Assembly: GCA_902490585.1 (NCBI GenBank)
Contig: CABUEI010000017.1
Location: forward strand, 1 to 42,104
Source: an uncultured Oscillospiraceae bacterium
Lineage (GTDB): Bacteria > Bacillota > Clostridia > Oscillospirales > Ruminococcaceae
Direction of reading: 5' to 3'
Length of the DNA stretch: 42,104 bases
The notes beneath the pieces are model-generated. The model ran no database searches, had not been told where the DNA came from, and saw only the letters and a program-made list of their open reading frames with translations. Position numbers and translations under genes: made by a program. The stretch's first letter is position 1, and every line of letters begins with the position of its first letter. Positions 24,218 to 32,489 of the stretch are shown one piece after another.

Positions 24218-25441
24218 TCAATAATCAAGAACTCTTATACGGCCGAGTACCTTATCGCCGAGCTTTGCAATAGCTCCATTGCAATCCTTTTCGCTGATCG
24301 CGGGAGTGATGAATGCAAGCTCGCTTTCGGGTGCGCCCTTTCTTGTAAGGTAGGTCACCTTGCCGAACAGAGCCTCTGCCTCGTCCTTTGAAACGCCGTC
24401 AACACGGATATAGTTCTCAAGAACGATCTTATCTGTATCTTCGATGAAATCCTGATCGCTGTCTTCCCAGTAAAGCGACTTACTTGAAGAATTCATCTTT
24501 ACTGCAATAACAACATCGGCTACAACCGCACTTGCTGTCGGGAGCTTACCTGCACCCTTGCCGTAGAATACTACGTCACCTGTAGAGTCACCTCTTACAA
24601 GAATTGCATTGAATACGTCGTTAACGCCTGCAAGCTGGCTGTCTGCACGGATAAATGCAGGGCATACCATAACCGCAACCTTTTCATCGGGCTGTCTTGA
24701 AGCCCAACCGATAAGCTTTATTGAGCCGCCGAAGTTCTCGCAATAAGCAACATCTTCGGGAGTGATCTTAGTGATACCTTCGGTATGGATATTATCGGGG
24801 TAAACGTGCTTGCCGAACGAAAGAGATGCAAGAATACAGATCTTTCTGCAAGCGTCGATACCGTCAACATCGGCAGAGGGATTACGCTCTGCATAACCGA
24901 GCTCCTGAGCCGTCTTTAATGCAACGTCAAAGGGCATATTGTCACGGATCATCTTTGTAAGTATAAAGTTTGTTGTACCGTTCAGGATACCTGCAATTTC
25001 ATCTATTCGGTTAGCGGAAAGGCACTGGTGGAGCGGTCTGATGATCGGGATACCGCCGCCTACGCTTGCCTCAAAGAAGAAGTTTACACCCTTCTCATGC
25101 GCTATCTTTAAAAGTTCTGCACCCTTCTTTGCAACGAGCTCCTTGTTTGATGTAACAACGCTCTTGCCTGCAAGAAGTGAAGACTTTACAAAATCGTATG
25201 AAGGCTTGATACCGCCTATAACTTCAACTACAACCGATATTTCGGGGTCGTTCAGAATTATGTTGAAATCCTTTACGAACTTGTCTTTGTAAGGACTGTC
25301 GGGGAAATCACGCAAATCAAGAATATACTTTATCTCTATTTCCTGACCGGCTTTCTTTAAAAGTCCTTCCTTATTCTTTTCAATTACCTCTACCGTGCCT
25401 GAACCTACGACACCGTAGCCGAGAACTGCTATTTTTGCCAT
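24218..25441 (-). CDS. hom: Homoserine dehydrogenase
   Basis: Hom reduces aspartate semialdehyde to homoserine for threonine and methionine. The 407-residue protein has a Rossmann NAD(P) site at AVLGYGVVGSGTVEVI (5-20), SNKELVAKKGAELL near 98, and the substrate site ILNGTTNFILTKM followed by AQELGYAERNPSADVDGIDACRK. The ~75 residues after the catalytic part resemble an ACT-type regulatory domain. The gene has its own strong promoter at 25487-25515 and GGAGG upstream of the ATG, and may drive the whole downstream run. No thrB or thrC was found nearby; see the ApgM-family gene at 29598. Confidence 0.95.
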   Translation of the reverse strand: MAKIAVLGYGVVGSGTVEVIEKNKEGLLKKAGQEIEIKYILDLRDFPDSPYKDKFVKDFNIILNDPEISVVVEVIGGIKPSYDFVKSSLLAGKSVVTSNKELVAKKGAELLKIAHEKGVNFFFEASVGGGIPIIRPLHQCLSANRIDEIAGILNGTTNFILTKMIRDNMPFDVALKTAQELGYAERNPSADVDGIDACRKICILASLSFGKHVYPDNIHTEGITKITPEDVAYCENFGGSIKLIGWASRQPDEKVAVMVCPAFIRADSQLAGVNDVFNAILVRGDSTGDVVFYGKGAGKLPTASAVVADVVIAVKMNSSSKSLYWEDSDQDFIEDTDKIVLENYIRVDGVSKDEAEALFGKVTYLTRKGAPESELAFITPAISEKDCNGAIAKLGDKVLGRIRVLDY

Positions 25442-25486
25442 TGAAAACTATCCTCCGTTTTCTTTTGTTCGATTTATACAGTTTTA

Positions 25487-25515
25487 AGTATATCATGATT
25501 TTTTGTGCGTGTCAA
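25487..25515 (-). promoter_or_regulatory. Sigma-A promoter of hom and the pyrH-murD run
   Basis: Minus-strand TTGACA (25510-25515), 17-base spacer, TATACT (25487-25492). The predicted start is about 40 bases before the hom ATG. No riboswitch-sized leader fits in that space. Confidence 0.85.
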
Positions 25516-25648
25516 GGTAAAAACACGGTTACTTCTCTTTTACGGACAAAAAGAACAAACAGCGGAATATATCCGCATTTTAAGCAAAAGAGTAGCTTTT
25601 TCCTCATACAGCTGTATTACAGTCATAAAGACTTATTTTTGCTGACGG

Positions 25649-25677
25649 TTGACTATTTTGCACTGTCTTGTTATAAT
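25649..25677 (+). promoter_or_regulatory. Sigma-A promoter of the SH3-like gene
   Basis: TTGACT (25649-25654), 17-base spacer, TATAAT (25672-25677), about 80 bases before the TTG start at 25759. The rest of the 317-base hom/SH3 gap (25516-25648) shows no gene or clear structure. Confidence 0.82.
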
Positions 25678-25758
25678 AGTATACGGATTTTTTCTTATAA
25701 ACAGAAGAAGCAAAAACGATAAACAGTATTATCTGAGGATAAAAGGAGAACATAACAC

Positions 25759-26226
25759 TTGGAAAAGTTAAGACAGACACTCGCCGGAGTCGGCGGAGCG
25801 TTATTACTTATATTTGCGGTTGTTGCGTCGATAACACTTAACAGCACATCATTTTCACTGAGCGACAACAACGATTCGGGAAATTCTTCCGCACAGTCAT
25901 CTACTACGACAACGACCAAACCGCCCGAAACCACACCTGCAACCACAAAGCCGCAGACAACAACTCCTGTGACCACAAGAGCACCCGAAACTACCGTTCC
26001 TGTTACTACCGAACCTCTTGAATGGGGAGAAGAAGCGGTAAGCGGTACAATGTATGTAGTACAGAGTTGCTACAGCCGTGCCAGAGCAATAATCGGCTCG
26101 GACGCTGTAAGACAGTATTCATACGGCGATGCGGTAAATGTTGTTGCCGTTACGGACACAGGTTATTACAGACTTGACAACGGCGAATATATTCACGGCG
26201 ATTACCTCACCGAAAACGCACTTTAA
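25759..26226 (+). CDS. Membrane-anchored protein with Thr/Pro linker and SH3-like domain
   Basis: The 155-residue protein begins with a short basic N-terminus and one hydrophobic helix (GALLLIFAVVASITL, about 13-27), so it is either anchored with the rest outside the cell or secreted. Residues ~45-88 are a Thr/Pro linker (TTTTTKPPETTPATT and similar), typical of extracellular Ruminococcaceae proteins. The last ~60 residues (SGTMYVVQSCYSRARAIIG...YSYGDAVNVVAVTDTGYYRLDNGEYIHGDYL) look like a bacterial SH3 domain, usually a cell-wall binder. The start is TTG with AGGAG 10 bases upstream; no ATG is available. It has its own promoter and is followed by a stem-loop and the transglutaminase-like gene. 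Confidence 0.75.
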   Translation: MEKLRQTLAGVGGALLLIFAVVASITLNSTSFSLSDNNDSGNSSAQSSTTTTTKPPETTPATTKPQTTTPVTTRAPETTVPVTTEPLEWGEEAVSGTMYVVQSCYSRARAIIGSDAVRQYSYGDAVNVVAVTDTGYYRLDNGEYIHGDYLTENAL

Positions 26227-26239
26227 TTTGCTGTACTTT

Positions 26240-26282
26240 CACACAGTCACGACAGGACGTATGCCAAAATCCTGTCTGTGTG
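26240..26282 (+). other. Stem-loop between the SH3-like and transglutaminase-like genes
   Basis: CACACA (26240-26245)/TGTGTG (26277-26282) and GACAGGA (26251-26257)/TCCTGTC (26270-26276) form a 13-bp stem with a 5-base bulge. There is no T-run after it, so it may only reduce read-through or protect the upstream message. Confidence 0.5.
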
Positions 26283-26303
26283 CTTATATCTGCAAGGAGC
26301 AAA

Positions 26304-27632
26304 ATGATCTATAATATAATAAAGAAAGTTTCGGCTTTTTTCTTTACAGCCGTAATGCTCACAACATTTTTTGTGAACGGCTATTCGCTTGAAAGCGACA
26401 GTTCTTCGGCAGATACAGTAAAGAAGCCCGAAAAATGTTATGAGCTTATTACCGGAGAAAACGAGGAGTATTACAGTAAAATAACCATAAACAGCCGTTC
26501 GGTAGTTATAGAGGGCTGTTATAAAAACGACCCTGTGACGAATATAACATTTCAGAACTGCGGAACCGTTTCCTCTACGCTTAAAGTAAACAGTGACGGT
26601 ACATTCTCCTCAGTACTGAACCCATCGGAACCTGTAGGAAATTCAGACAGAATAGTAATCCGGCTTAAATCAGGTGCATATCTGAGCTATCTCATAATGT
26701 ATGACGATAACTGGTATTTTCCCGACAACAAGCTGAGCAAACACAATCTTTCGGTTATCGAAAAGGCGGTCCCGACTTCCGCAAAATCATGGGCAGGTTA
26801 TGTCACCGATGAGCTTAACGAGGAAAGCGTAAAACAAACGCTTGATGAAGTTGCTTACCTTGCGAATTACATTGCAGGCGATATAAAAGACGAGTATAAA
26901 AAGCTGGAAGCAATCGCAAAATGGGTATCGGACAACATTTACTACGACCGTGACGCAAGGGAAAACTCCGTCACACAATCGAATATATGTATAAAAAATG
27001 TTCTTAAAGAACGTAAAACCGTGTGTGTCGGCTACTCTGCACTTTTCAGCGCACTGTGCGAGGCACAGGGAATTTATGTTGTAAACGTAAAAGGCACGGC
27101 GACATCGGATACAGTAGATTATGACGGTCTTGCTGACGGCCCTGTAAACCATGAATGGTGTGCCGCACTGATTGATGACAGGTGGATATGGGTTGACTGC
27201 GTATGGGACAGCGCACTGAAATTTGAAAATAACGAGTTCAGATCTATAGGTGCCAATACTGAAATGTACTTTGATATTTCACCGCTTGCTCTGTCTTTCG
27301 ACCACTGTGCATATCTTGCGGAAAAGAGATATTATTTCAGAGCGGAAGAATATTTTGCTGACAAAAGCGACAGCGTAACGCCGGACAAATCTGACAGCAA
27401 GCCCGAGTCGGAAACTTCTGATGCAACGGTTACTTCAACGGAAGAATCAGTTACAACAAAGCCTCAGACCTATACAGCCCCAAAAAACTACACGCCTGTA
27501 ACAAGCGATATACCGGCGCAGGAAGAAAGCGACAGTGCCAACGGCAATCTCACATGGATAGCCATACTGACTTTATTCGTTGCGGTATTCATAGTCTTTG
27601 ATTTTATCAGCATAAAGAAACTGAAAAAATAA
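26304..27632 (+). CDS. Membrane-anchored transglutaminase-like (cysteine protease-fold) protein
   Basis: The product is 442 residues from ATG 26304, which has AAGGAG 4 bases upstream; a GTG eight codons earlier has no ribosome site. An N-terminal signal or anchor helix (VSAFFFTAVMLTTFFV) precedes a beta-rich region, then a transglutaminase-core domain with C241 (RKTVCVGYSALFSALCEAQG), H283 (NHEWCAALI) and D298 (WVDCVWD), a complete catalytic triad. A Ser/Thr-rich linker (~355-410) and a C-terminal membrane helix (WIAILTLFVAVFIVFDFI) ending in lysines follow. Such proteins act at the bacterial surface as proteases or cross-linkers; the substrate is unknown. It lies just downstream of the SH3-like protein and shares its linker style. 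Confidence 0.83.
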   Translation: MIYNIIKKVSAFFFTAVMLTTFFVNGYSLESDSSSADTVKKPEKCYELITGENEEYYSKITINSRSVVIEGCYKNDPVTNITFQNCGTVSSTLKVNSDGTFSSVLNPSEPVGNSDRIVIRLKSGAYLSYLIMYDDNWYFPDNKLSKHNLSVIEKAVPTSAKSWAGYVTDELNEESVKQTLDEVAYLANYIAGDIKDEYKKLEAIAKWVSDNIYYDRDARENSVTQSNICIKNVLKERKTVCVGYSALFSALCEAQGIYVVNVKGTATSDTVDYDGLADGPVNHEWCAALIDDRWIWVDCVWDSALKFENNEFRSIGANTEMYFDISPLALSFDHCAYLAEKRYYFRAEEYFADKSDSVTPDKSDSKPESETSDATVTSTEESVTTKPQTYTAPKNYTPVTSDIPAQEESDSANGNLTWIAILTLFVAVFIVFDFISIKKLKK

Positions 27633-27698
27633 GCCATCGATAAGGCTTCAGCCTTATTGACATACAGAAAACACAAAATACGAAAGGAATTCAGACCA

Positions 27699-28172
27699 AT
27701 GGTAGTTATTGAAATGGAAAACGGAAAGAAGATAAAGATTGAGCTTTATCCCGAAATCGCACCTATTACCTGCGCTAACTTTGAAAAGCTCGTCAAGGAA
27801 GGTTTCTATGACGGTCTTATCTTCCACCGTGTAATCAGCGGATTTATGATTCAGGGCGGCGATCCCGAGGGCACAGGCATGGGCGGTGCAAAGGAAAACA
27901 TCAAGGGCGAATTTGCTCAGAACGGTGTTAAGAACGATTTAAAGCACACAAGAGGCGTTATCTCAATGGCTCGTTCAATGATGCCCGACAGCGCAAGCTC
28001 ACAGTTCTTTATCATGCACAAGGACGCTCCCCATCTTGACGGAAGCTACGCCGCTTTCGGTAAGGTAATTGACGGTATGGACGCAGTTGACGAAATTGCT
28101 GATACAGAAGTTGACTGGAACGACAAGCCCACAACTCCTCAGGTTATGAAGAGAGTTTATATCGAAGACTAA
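27699..28172 (+). CDS. Cyclophilin-type peptidyl-prolyl cis-trans isomerase
   Basis: A 157-residue single-domain cyclophilin without signal peptide, so cytoplasmic. Motifs are IELYPEIAPITCANFEKLV, GLIFHRVISGFMIQGGDPEGTGMGG (catalytic Arg in FHRV) and SMARSMMPDSASSQFFIM (the SQFF core). The start at 27699 has AAAGGA about 10 bases upstream; an earlier TTG at 27657 would lie inside the small stem-loop ATAAGGC-TTCA-GCCTTAT (27640-27657) after the previous gene. Codon use looks highly biased, as in well-expressed genes. It seems to be a single-gene unit, closed by the stem-loop at 28207. Confidence 0.93.
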   Translation: MVVIEMENGKKIKIELYPEIAPITCANFEKLVKEGFYDGLIFHRVISGFMIQGGDPEGTGMGGAKENIKGEFAQNGVKNDLKHTRGVISMARSMMPDSASSQFFIMHKDAPHLDGSYAAFGKVIDGMDAVDEIADTEVDWNDKPTTPQVMKRVYIED

Positions 28173-28206
28173 ACCGCATTAAACTATGCAAGGTTTACAA
28201 TAACAA

Positions 28207-28235
28207 ACAGGCTTCTGTGTTTTACAGGAGCCTGT
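28207..28235 (+). terminator. Stem-loop after the cyclophilin gene
   Basis: ACAGGCT/AGCCTGT extended inward by TCTGT/ACAGG (one wobble) gives 12 bp around GTTTT. The tail AATTATATC is AT-rich but not a pure T-run, so termination may be partial. The rest of the gap up to 28334 shows no gene. Confidence 0.6.
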
Positions 28236-28333
28236 AATTATATCCGCAGAAAATTTCTTAAAAAGCGTGACCTTCAGAAATAAAACCTGTCTTTATAAGT
28301 GAACAGGCTGTTCCGAAAAAAACTTAAAAGGGA

Positions 28334-28903
28334 GTGAGGAAAACGGAAGACAGCAAAATTATAGAATTATTCTTTGCGAGAGATGAGAAGGCAATATCGG
28401 AAACACACAGCAAATACGGCAGATACTGTTACTCTATCGCCTACAACATACTTGCCGTGAATGAGGACTGCGAGGAGTGCGTAAATGATACGCTGATGAA
28501 GGCGTGGAATGCAATTCCGCCGCAGAAGCCGAAAAAGCTGTCGGCATTTCTCGGAAGAATAACACGCAACCTAACACTTAACAGGTACTTTGAAAAAACG
28601 GCAGACAAAAGGGGTTCCGGGCAGACGGCGGCAGTTCTGGATGAGCTGTCGGAATGTGTGACGTCCGGTGTTACTACGGAAGATATTTCCGACAACAACA
28701 CGCTAAGGCACGCCCTCAACGATTTTCTCTTCTGCCTTGAACCCGAAAAACGTATTATCTTTATGCAGAGATACTGGTATATGATGTCGGTAAAGGCGAT
28801 AGCCGCCGAACATTCATCTACCGAAAGCCGCATAAAAATGATACTTCTCAGAACCCGTAATGAACTCAAGGAACATCTCATAAAGGAGGGTATAACGCTA
28901 TGA
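28334..28903 (+). CDS. ECF-type RNA polymerase sigma factor
   Basis: The 189-residue protein has sigma region 2 (KYGRYCYSIAYNILAVNEDCEECVNDTLMKAWNAIPP and FLGRITRNLTLNRYF) and a region 4 helix-turn-helix (LEPEKRIIFMQRYWYMMSVKAIAAEHSSTESRIKMILLRTRNELKEHL), with no region 3, as in ECF factors. The start is a GTG that lies directly on the AGGGA sequence, an awkward spacing, so the true start may differ by a few codons. It overlaps the next gene by 4 bases (ATGA). ECF groups with this SKIIELFFARDE-type opening are common in Clostridia with membrane partners. Regulon unknown. Confidence 0.9.
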   Translation: MRKTEDSKIIELFFARDEKAISETHSKYGRYCYSIAYNILAVNEDCEECVNDTLMKAWNAIPPQKPKKLSAFLGRITRNLTLNRYFEKTADKRGSGQTAAVLDELSECVTSGVTTEDISDNNTLRHALNDFLFCLEPEKRIIFMQRYWYMMSVKAIAAEHSSTESRIKMILLRTRNELKEHLIKEGITL

Positions 28904-29496
28904 AAGAAAAACGTTTACTGAACGAACTCGGCAACGTGAATGATGAATTTATCGAACAGGCAAAGCCGAAAGCAAAGAGCAACAGGAAAAAGCTGTATAC
29001 CGCAATAGGCGCTGTAGCGGCTACGGCGGCGGTGTTCGTTGTAGCATTAGGAGTCGGAAATGTTGTGCTTAAAAATGTCGGCACTAACGGCACTGAAATC
29101 ACTTCTTCAAGTGCAATAGCCAATGAATCTACAAATGCCGCTTTGGAATACCGCAACATTGATATTTATTATCTGAACGGTTCAAACACGGAAAAAGAAA
29201 GCAAGTATCTTGCCTGCGACCCTGAAGTTATTTTTGCGGAATGGAAAAAGCTCAATAGCATCGGCGATGATGTGCGCTTTATCAAGTGCTTTATCAACAG
29301 CAACGGCAAAGAAGTAATCAACGAAAGCACAGTCGGCTACATTATCGGTGACAAAGCAACTCTTGAACTGACAATATCGGGGGATATTAAGAAATATTAT
29401 GATAAATACGGAGAAGAAGCGCTCCTCTCTTCTCTTGAAAGAACATTTACCGAATATTCGGACTTCTGCACCGATTATAAGCTTATAATTGAATAA
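28900..29496 (+). CDS. Single-pass membrane protein coupled to the ECF sigma factor, candidate anti-sigma or sensor
   Basis: The product is 198 residues: a ~30-residue cytoplasmic N-terminus rich in charges (LLNELGNVNDEFIEQAKPKAKSN), one membrane helix (AIGAVAATAAVFVVALGVGNVVL, ~37-59), then an external domain. That domain (IDIYYLNGSNTEKESKYLACDPEVIFAEWKKL...ATLELT...) faintly resembles GerMN-type domains, which is tentative. The start overlaps the sigma gene stop (ATGA), the arrangement usual for a sigma/anti-sigma pair. The very short N-terminus has no zinc-binding anti-sigma motif (HxxxCxxC). It is followed by a good terminator. Confidence 0.7.
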   Translation: MKEKRLLNELGNVNDEFIEQAKPKAKSNRKKLYTAIGAVAATAAVFVVALGVGNVVLKNVGTNGTEITSSSAIANESTNAALEYRNIDIYYLNGSNTEKESKYLACDPEVIFAEWKKLNSIGDDVRFIKCFINSNGKEVINESTVGYIIGDKATLELTISGDIKKYYDKYGEEALLSSLERTFTEYSDFCTDYKLIIE

Positions 29497-29502
29497 ACCA
29501 AC

Positions 29503-29543
29503 AAAGTGCCGTAAACCTGCAACAGTTTACAGCACTTTTGTTT
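29503..29543 (+). terminator. Rho-independent terminator of the ECF operon
   Basis: AAAGTGC-GTAAAC (29503-29516) pairs with GTTTAC-GCACTTT (29525-29538) with one mismatch, followed by TGTTT. Confidence 0.85.
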
Positions 29544-29548
29544 ATAAA

Positions 29549-29577
29549 ACCGCCCCGTGACAAAATCACAGGGCGGT
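29549..29577 (-). terminator. Rho-independent terminator of the ApgM-family gene
   Basis: ACCGCCC-GTGA (29549-29560) pairs with TCAC-GGGCGGT (29566-29577). On the minus strand the stem is followed by TTTTAT. It sits between convergent genes, back to back with the terminator at 29503, and may work in both directions. Confidence 0.8.
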
Positions 29578-29597
29578 AAAATATTTTTATAATATTA

Positions 29598-30800
29598 TCA
29601 GTCAGCTAAGAAACTGCTCATAAGGGTGTGACCCTCGGCAATGTAATCGCCTGTCTTGGATGCGCTTTCCTCGCAGAAGCAATCAACACCGTCCAGCTTC
29701 TTTCTGCTGTCATATATCATGAACGGCACAGGAGCGTTTGTATGTGTTCTCAGTTCAAGCGGTGTGGGATGGTCGGGACAGATAAGAATTTTTATATCCT
29801 CGTCCTTGAACTCTTCAAGGAGCTTGCCGAGTATCTTCTCGTCAATAAGGCTGATAGCCTTTACCTTGTTTTCAACTTCATGGCGGTGGCCGCATTCATC
29901 GGGAGCTTCAACATGGATATATACAAAATCCTTGCCGCCCTTGAGAGCATCAACCGCAGCCTGAGCCTTACCGTCAAAGTTTGTATCTATGTAGCCTGTT
30001 GCACCGTCAACCTTGATAACGTCCATTCCTGTGAACTTGCCGATACCTCTGAGCAGATCGACCGCAGAGATCATAGCGGCGCTCTTTCCGTACTTTTCGG
30101 CAAAAGGAGTAAGATCCTTGCGAACACCCTCGCCCCAGAACCATATACTGTTTGCAGGACGAAGACCTCTTTCGATTCTCTTTAAGTTTACGGGATGATC
30201 CTTCAGCAGATCATAACTCTTCTTCATCATCTCGATAAGCACCTTGCCGTTTTCGTTCACACCAAGATGCGTCTTTATCGGCTTGCCTGTTATATCGTGA
30301 GGAGGAGTCAGCGTGCCTATATCGGTCGTACCGTGATCCCATATCAGACAATGACGGTAGCTTACACCGCTGTAGAATCTGAATTCATCCGTACCGAGCT
30401 TTTCGTCAATGAACTTTATAAGTTCTGCGGCTTCTTCTGTAGATATATCATCGGCACAGTAGTCGAGTATTGTCTTATCCTCATATACGGGTTCATCGGA
30501 CAGTGTTACAAGGTTAGTTCTGAAAGAAACGTCTGTAGGCTTCATATCAATACCGATACTGCCTGCCTCTAAAGGACTTCTGCCTGAATAGTAAATTGCA
30601 GGGTCATAACCGAGAACTGAAAGATTTGCAACGTCACTGCCGGGCTTTAAGTTGTCCTCAACTGTCTTTACAAGACCTACTCTTGACACCTTTGCGAGCT
30701 TATCCATGTTAGGCTTGTGAGCAACGCTCATAGGTGTGCCGCCTATGTCCTCACGGGGAAGATCTGCCATACCGTCGCAAAGTAATACTGCGTATTTCAT
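29598..30800 (-). CDS. ApgM-family phosphoglycerate mutase homologue, possible homoserine kinase
   Basis: A 400-residue member of the alkaline-phosphatase-like, cofactor-independent phosphoglycerate mutase family of archaeal type. It opens MKYAVLLCDGMADLPRE with the metal-binding Asp, has SDVANLSVLGYDPAIYYSGRSPLEAGSIG around residue 50-80 (nucleophile Ser in this stretch), and later DECGHRHEVENKVKAI and ILICPDHPTP with further metal ligands. The start at 30800 has AAAGGG nearby; upstream in-frame codons lie over the promoter and are rejected. A subgroup of this family in Clostridia has been proposed as the alternative homoserine kinase where thrB is missing. hom lies 4 kb away in the window and no thrB is present, which fits, but phosphoglycerate mutase remains possible. 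Confidence 0.85.
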   Translation of the reverse strand: MKYAVLLCDGMADLPREDIGGTPMSVAHKPNMDKLAKVSRVGLVKTVEDNLKPGSDVANLSVLGYDPAIYYSGRSPLEAGSIGIDMKPTDVSFRTNLVTLSDEPVYEDKTILDYCADDISTEEAAELIKFIDEKLGTDEFRFYSGVSYRHCLIWDHGTTDIGTLTPPHDITGKPIKTHLGVNENGKVLIEMMKKSYDLLKDHPVNLKRIERGLRPANSIWFWGEGVRKDLTPFAEKYGKSAAMISAVDLLRGIGKFTGMDVIKVDGATGYIDTNFDGKAQAAVDALKGGKDFVYIHVEAPDECGHRHEVENKVKAISLIDEKILGKLLEEFKDEDIKILICPDHPTPLELRTHTNAPVPFMIYDSRKKLDGVDCFCEESASKTGDYIAEGHTLMSSFLAD

Positions 30801-30878
30801 TATTGTTATCCCTTTCTTGAATGGAAATTCCGACCGAAAAAAGTTACAAAAATGCACTTTTACTGTCTGTTCTATTAA

Positions 30879-30907
30879 AGTATAGCACAACATCTGCAAT
30901 AAATCAA
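30879..30907 (-). promoter_or_regulatory. Sigma-A promoter of the ApgM-family gene
   Basis: Minus-strand TTGATT (30902-30907), 17-base spacer, TATACT (30879-30884), giving a leader of roughly 70 nt. The position supports the ATG at 30800 as the true start. Confidence 0.78.
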
Positions 30908-31011
30908 TATAAAAATTGCAAAGCGAGCTGTTTTTGATGTAACGGCAAGCAGAATTTTACACGGATATTTTCTGACATAAAAACAAAAATATCATCAAGG
31001 ACGGTGATATT

Positions 31012-31461
31012 TTGAATATTTCCAAAAAAGAATACGCACAGCTTGCCGACCGCTATTCTGCTCCGAGCAAGCTATATATAACAGTACCGAAAGCATTTGC
31101 AATCGGCGGACTTATCTGCTGTATAGGTCAGTTCTTCACAGACCTCTATCTTATGATAGGAAATGATATCGATACCGCATCAGCATACACATCAATTACA
31201 CTCGTGCTGATAAGTGCACTGCTGACGGGCTTCGGTCAGTATGAACGTATAGCAAAGCACGCAGGTGCAGGTACTCTTGTTCCGATAACGGGATTTGCAA
31301 ATGCCGTGGTTTCACCTGCGCTTGAATTCAAGACCGAGGGTTACATTCTCGGTACGGGCGCAAAGATGTTCATTATCGCAGGACCGGTTATAGTATACGG
31401 CATTGCGGCGGCATTTGTCTACGGTATAATTCTGTTTGTTATAAGTCTTTTCGGAGGTTGA
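31012..31461 (+). CDS. spoVAC: Stage V sporulation protein AC
   Basis: SpoVAC is a membrane subunit of the channel that moves Ca-dipicolinic acid into the forespore and out at germination, and acts as a mechanosensitive pore in B. subtilis. The 149-residue protein has an N-terminal soluble part (MNISKKEYAQLADRYSAPS) and four hydrophobic segments, with the conserved GLICCIGQF and GAGTLVPITGFANAVVSPALEFKTEGYILGTGAKMF. The start is TTG with a GGTGAT site close upstream. It is one base before spoVAD. Forespore sigma-G control is expected, but I could not pick out a convincing sigma-G promoter in the 111-base gap to the apgM promoter. Confidence 0.95.
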   Translation: MNISKKEYAQLADRYSAPSKLYITVPKAFAIGGLICCIGQFFTDLYLMIGNDIDTASAYTSITLVLISALLTGFGQYERIAKHAGAGTLVPITGFANAVVSPALEFKTEGYILGTGAKMFIIAGPVIVYGIAAAFVYGIILFVISLFGG

Positions 31462-31462
31462 T

Positions 31463-32476
31463 ATGGCTAAACTGATTTCAGAAGGAACTATTGAGCTTGA
31501 CCGTGGTGTATCGGTTTATTCCTGCGCCGCCGCAGTCGGTAAAATGGAAAGTGACGGACCGCTCGGCAACTGCTTTGACTATGCCGCCGAGGGTGCTGAA
31601 CTGGGACTTACCACATGGGAAAAGGCAGAGAGCACATTTCAGCAATACGCATTCGATATTGCACTCAGAAAAGGTAAGCTTATAAAAGAAGATATTTCAT
31701 TTATTTTCGCTGGTGATCTGCTTAACCAATGCACAGGCTCAGCATACGGACTTCGTGACACCGATATATCGTTTATCGGACTTTACGGTGCATGCTCGAC
31801 AATGGCTGAAAGTCTTGCTATGGCATCGCTTTTTGCGGATATGAGGCTCGGCGAATACTTTGCCGCCGTTACATCCTCCCACTTCTGCTCTGCCGAAAGA
31901 CAGTTCAGATTTCCGATAAACTACGGCGGTGTACGTCCACCCACAGCTCAGTGGACAGCTACCGGTGCAGGTTGTTGCATAACCTCGGTCGCAGAAAAGC
32001 CGCCCTATGTAAAGCGTGTCACAATAGGCAAGATAACCGATATGGGTATAAAGGACGCAAACAACATGGGAGCGGCTATGGCAGGTGCGGCATACGACAC
32101 AATAAAAAGGCATTTGCTTGCAACTAAAACCACACCCGATGACTATGATGTAATTTACACAGGCGACTTAGGTCAGGTCGGCTCAGACCTTATGTGCGAA
32201 TTATTCCGCCGTGACGGAATTGAAATTGAGCCGAAACACAAGGACTGCGGACTTATGCTGTATGACCGTGAAAAGCAGGACGTACACGCAGGCGGTTCGG
32301 GTTGCGGTTGCAGTGCCTCGGTACTGTGCGGACATATTCTGCCACAGATCGCAGAGGGCAAGCTCCACAAAGTACTTTTTGCCGCAACCGGTGCGCTTAT
32401 GTCAACCACGATCGTTCAGCAGGGCGAAAGCATACCGGGCATATCGCACTTAGTAGAAATATCGGACACTTTATAA
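31463..32476 (+). CDS. spoVAD: Stage V sporulation protein AD
   Basis: SpoVAD is the soluble thiolase-fold protein that binds dipicolinic acid for the SpoVA channel. The 337-residue product shows the family's conserved runs: GPLGNCFDYAAEGAELGLTTWEKAES, FAGDLLNQCTGSAYGLRD, LYGACSTMAESLAMASLFAD, TSSHFCSAERQFRFPINYGG and DVIYTGDLGQVGSDLM. It lies between spoVAC and spoVAE with gaps of 1 and 13 bases. No truncation. Confidence 0.97.
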   Translation: MAKLISEGTIELDRGVSVYSCAAAVGKMESDGPLGNCFDYAAEGAELGLTTWEKAESTFQQYAFDIALRKGKLIKEDISFIFAGDLLNQCTGSAYGLRDTDISFIGLYGACSTMAESLAMASLFADMRLGEYFAAVTSSHFCSAERQFRFPINYGGVRPPTAQWTATGAGCCITSVAEKPPYVKRVTIGKITDMGIKDANNMGAAMAGAAYDTIKRHLLATKTTPDDYDVIYTGDLGQVGSDLMCELFRRDGIEIEPKHKDCGLMLYDREKQDVHAGGSGCGCSASVLCGHILPQIAEGKLHKVLFAATGALMSTTIVQQGESIPGISHLVEISDTL

Positions 32477-32489
32477 CAGGAGAAACATT

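Noticed and set aside
27657..27699. TTG start 14 codons upstream for the cyclophilin
   Set aside because: It lies at the edge of a stem-loop with no ribosome site, and the protein family starts at MVVIEMENG.
29598..30899. Longer 433-codon version of the ApgM-family gene
   Set aside because: The extra 33 codons run across the predicted promoter and start site, and family members begin at the MKYAVLL position.
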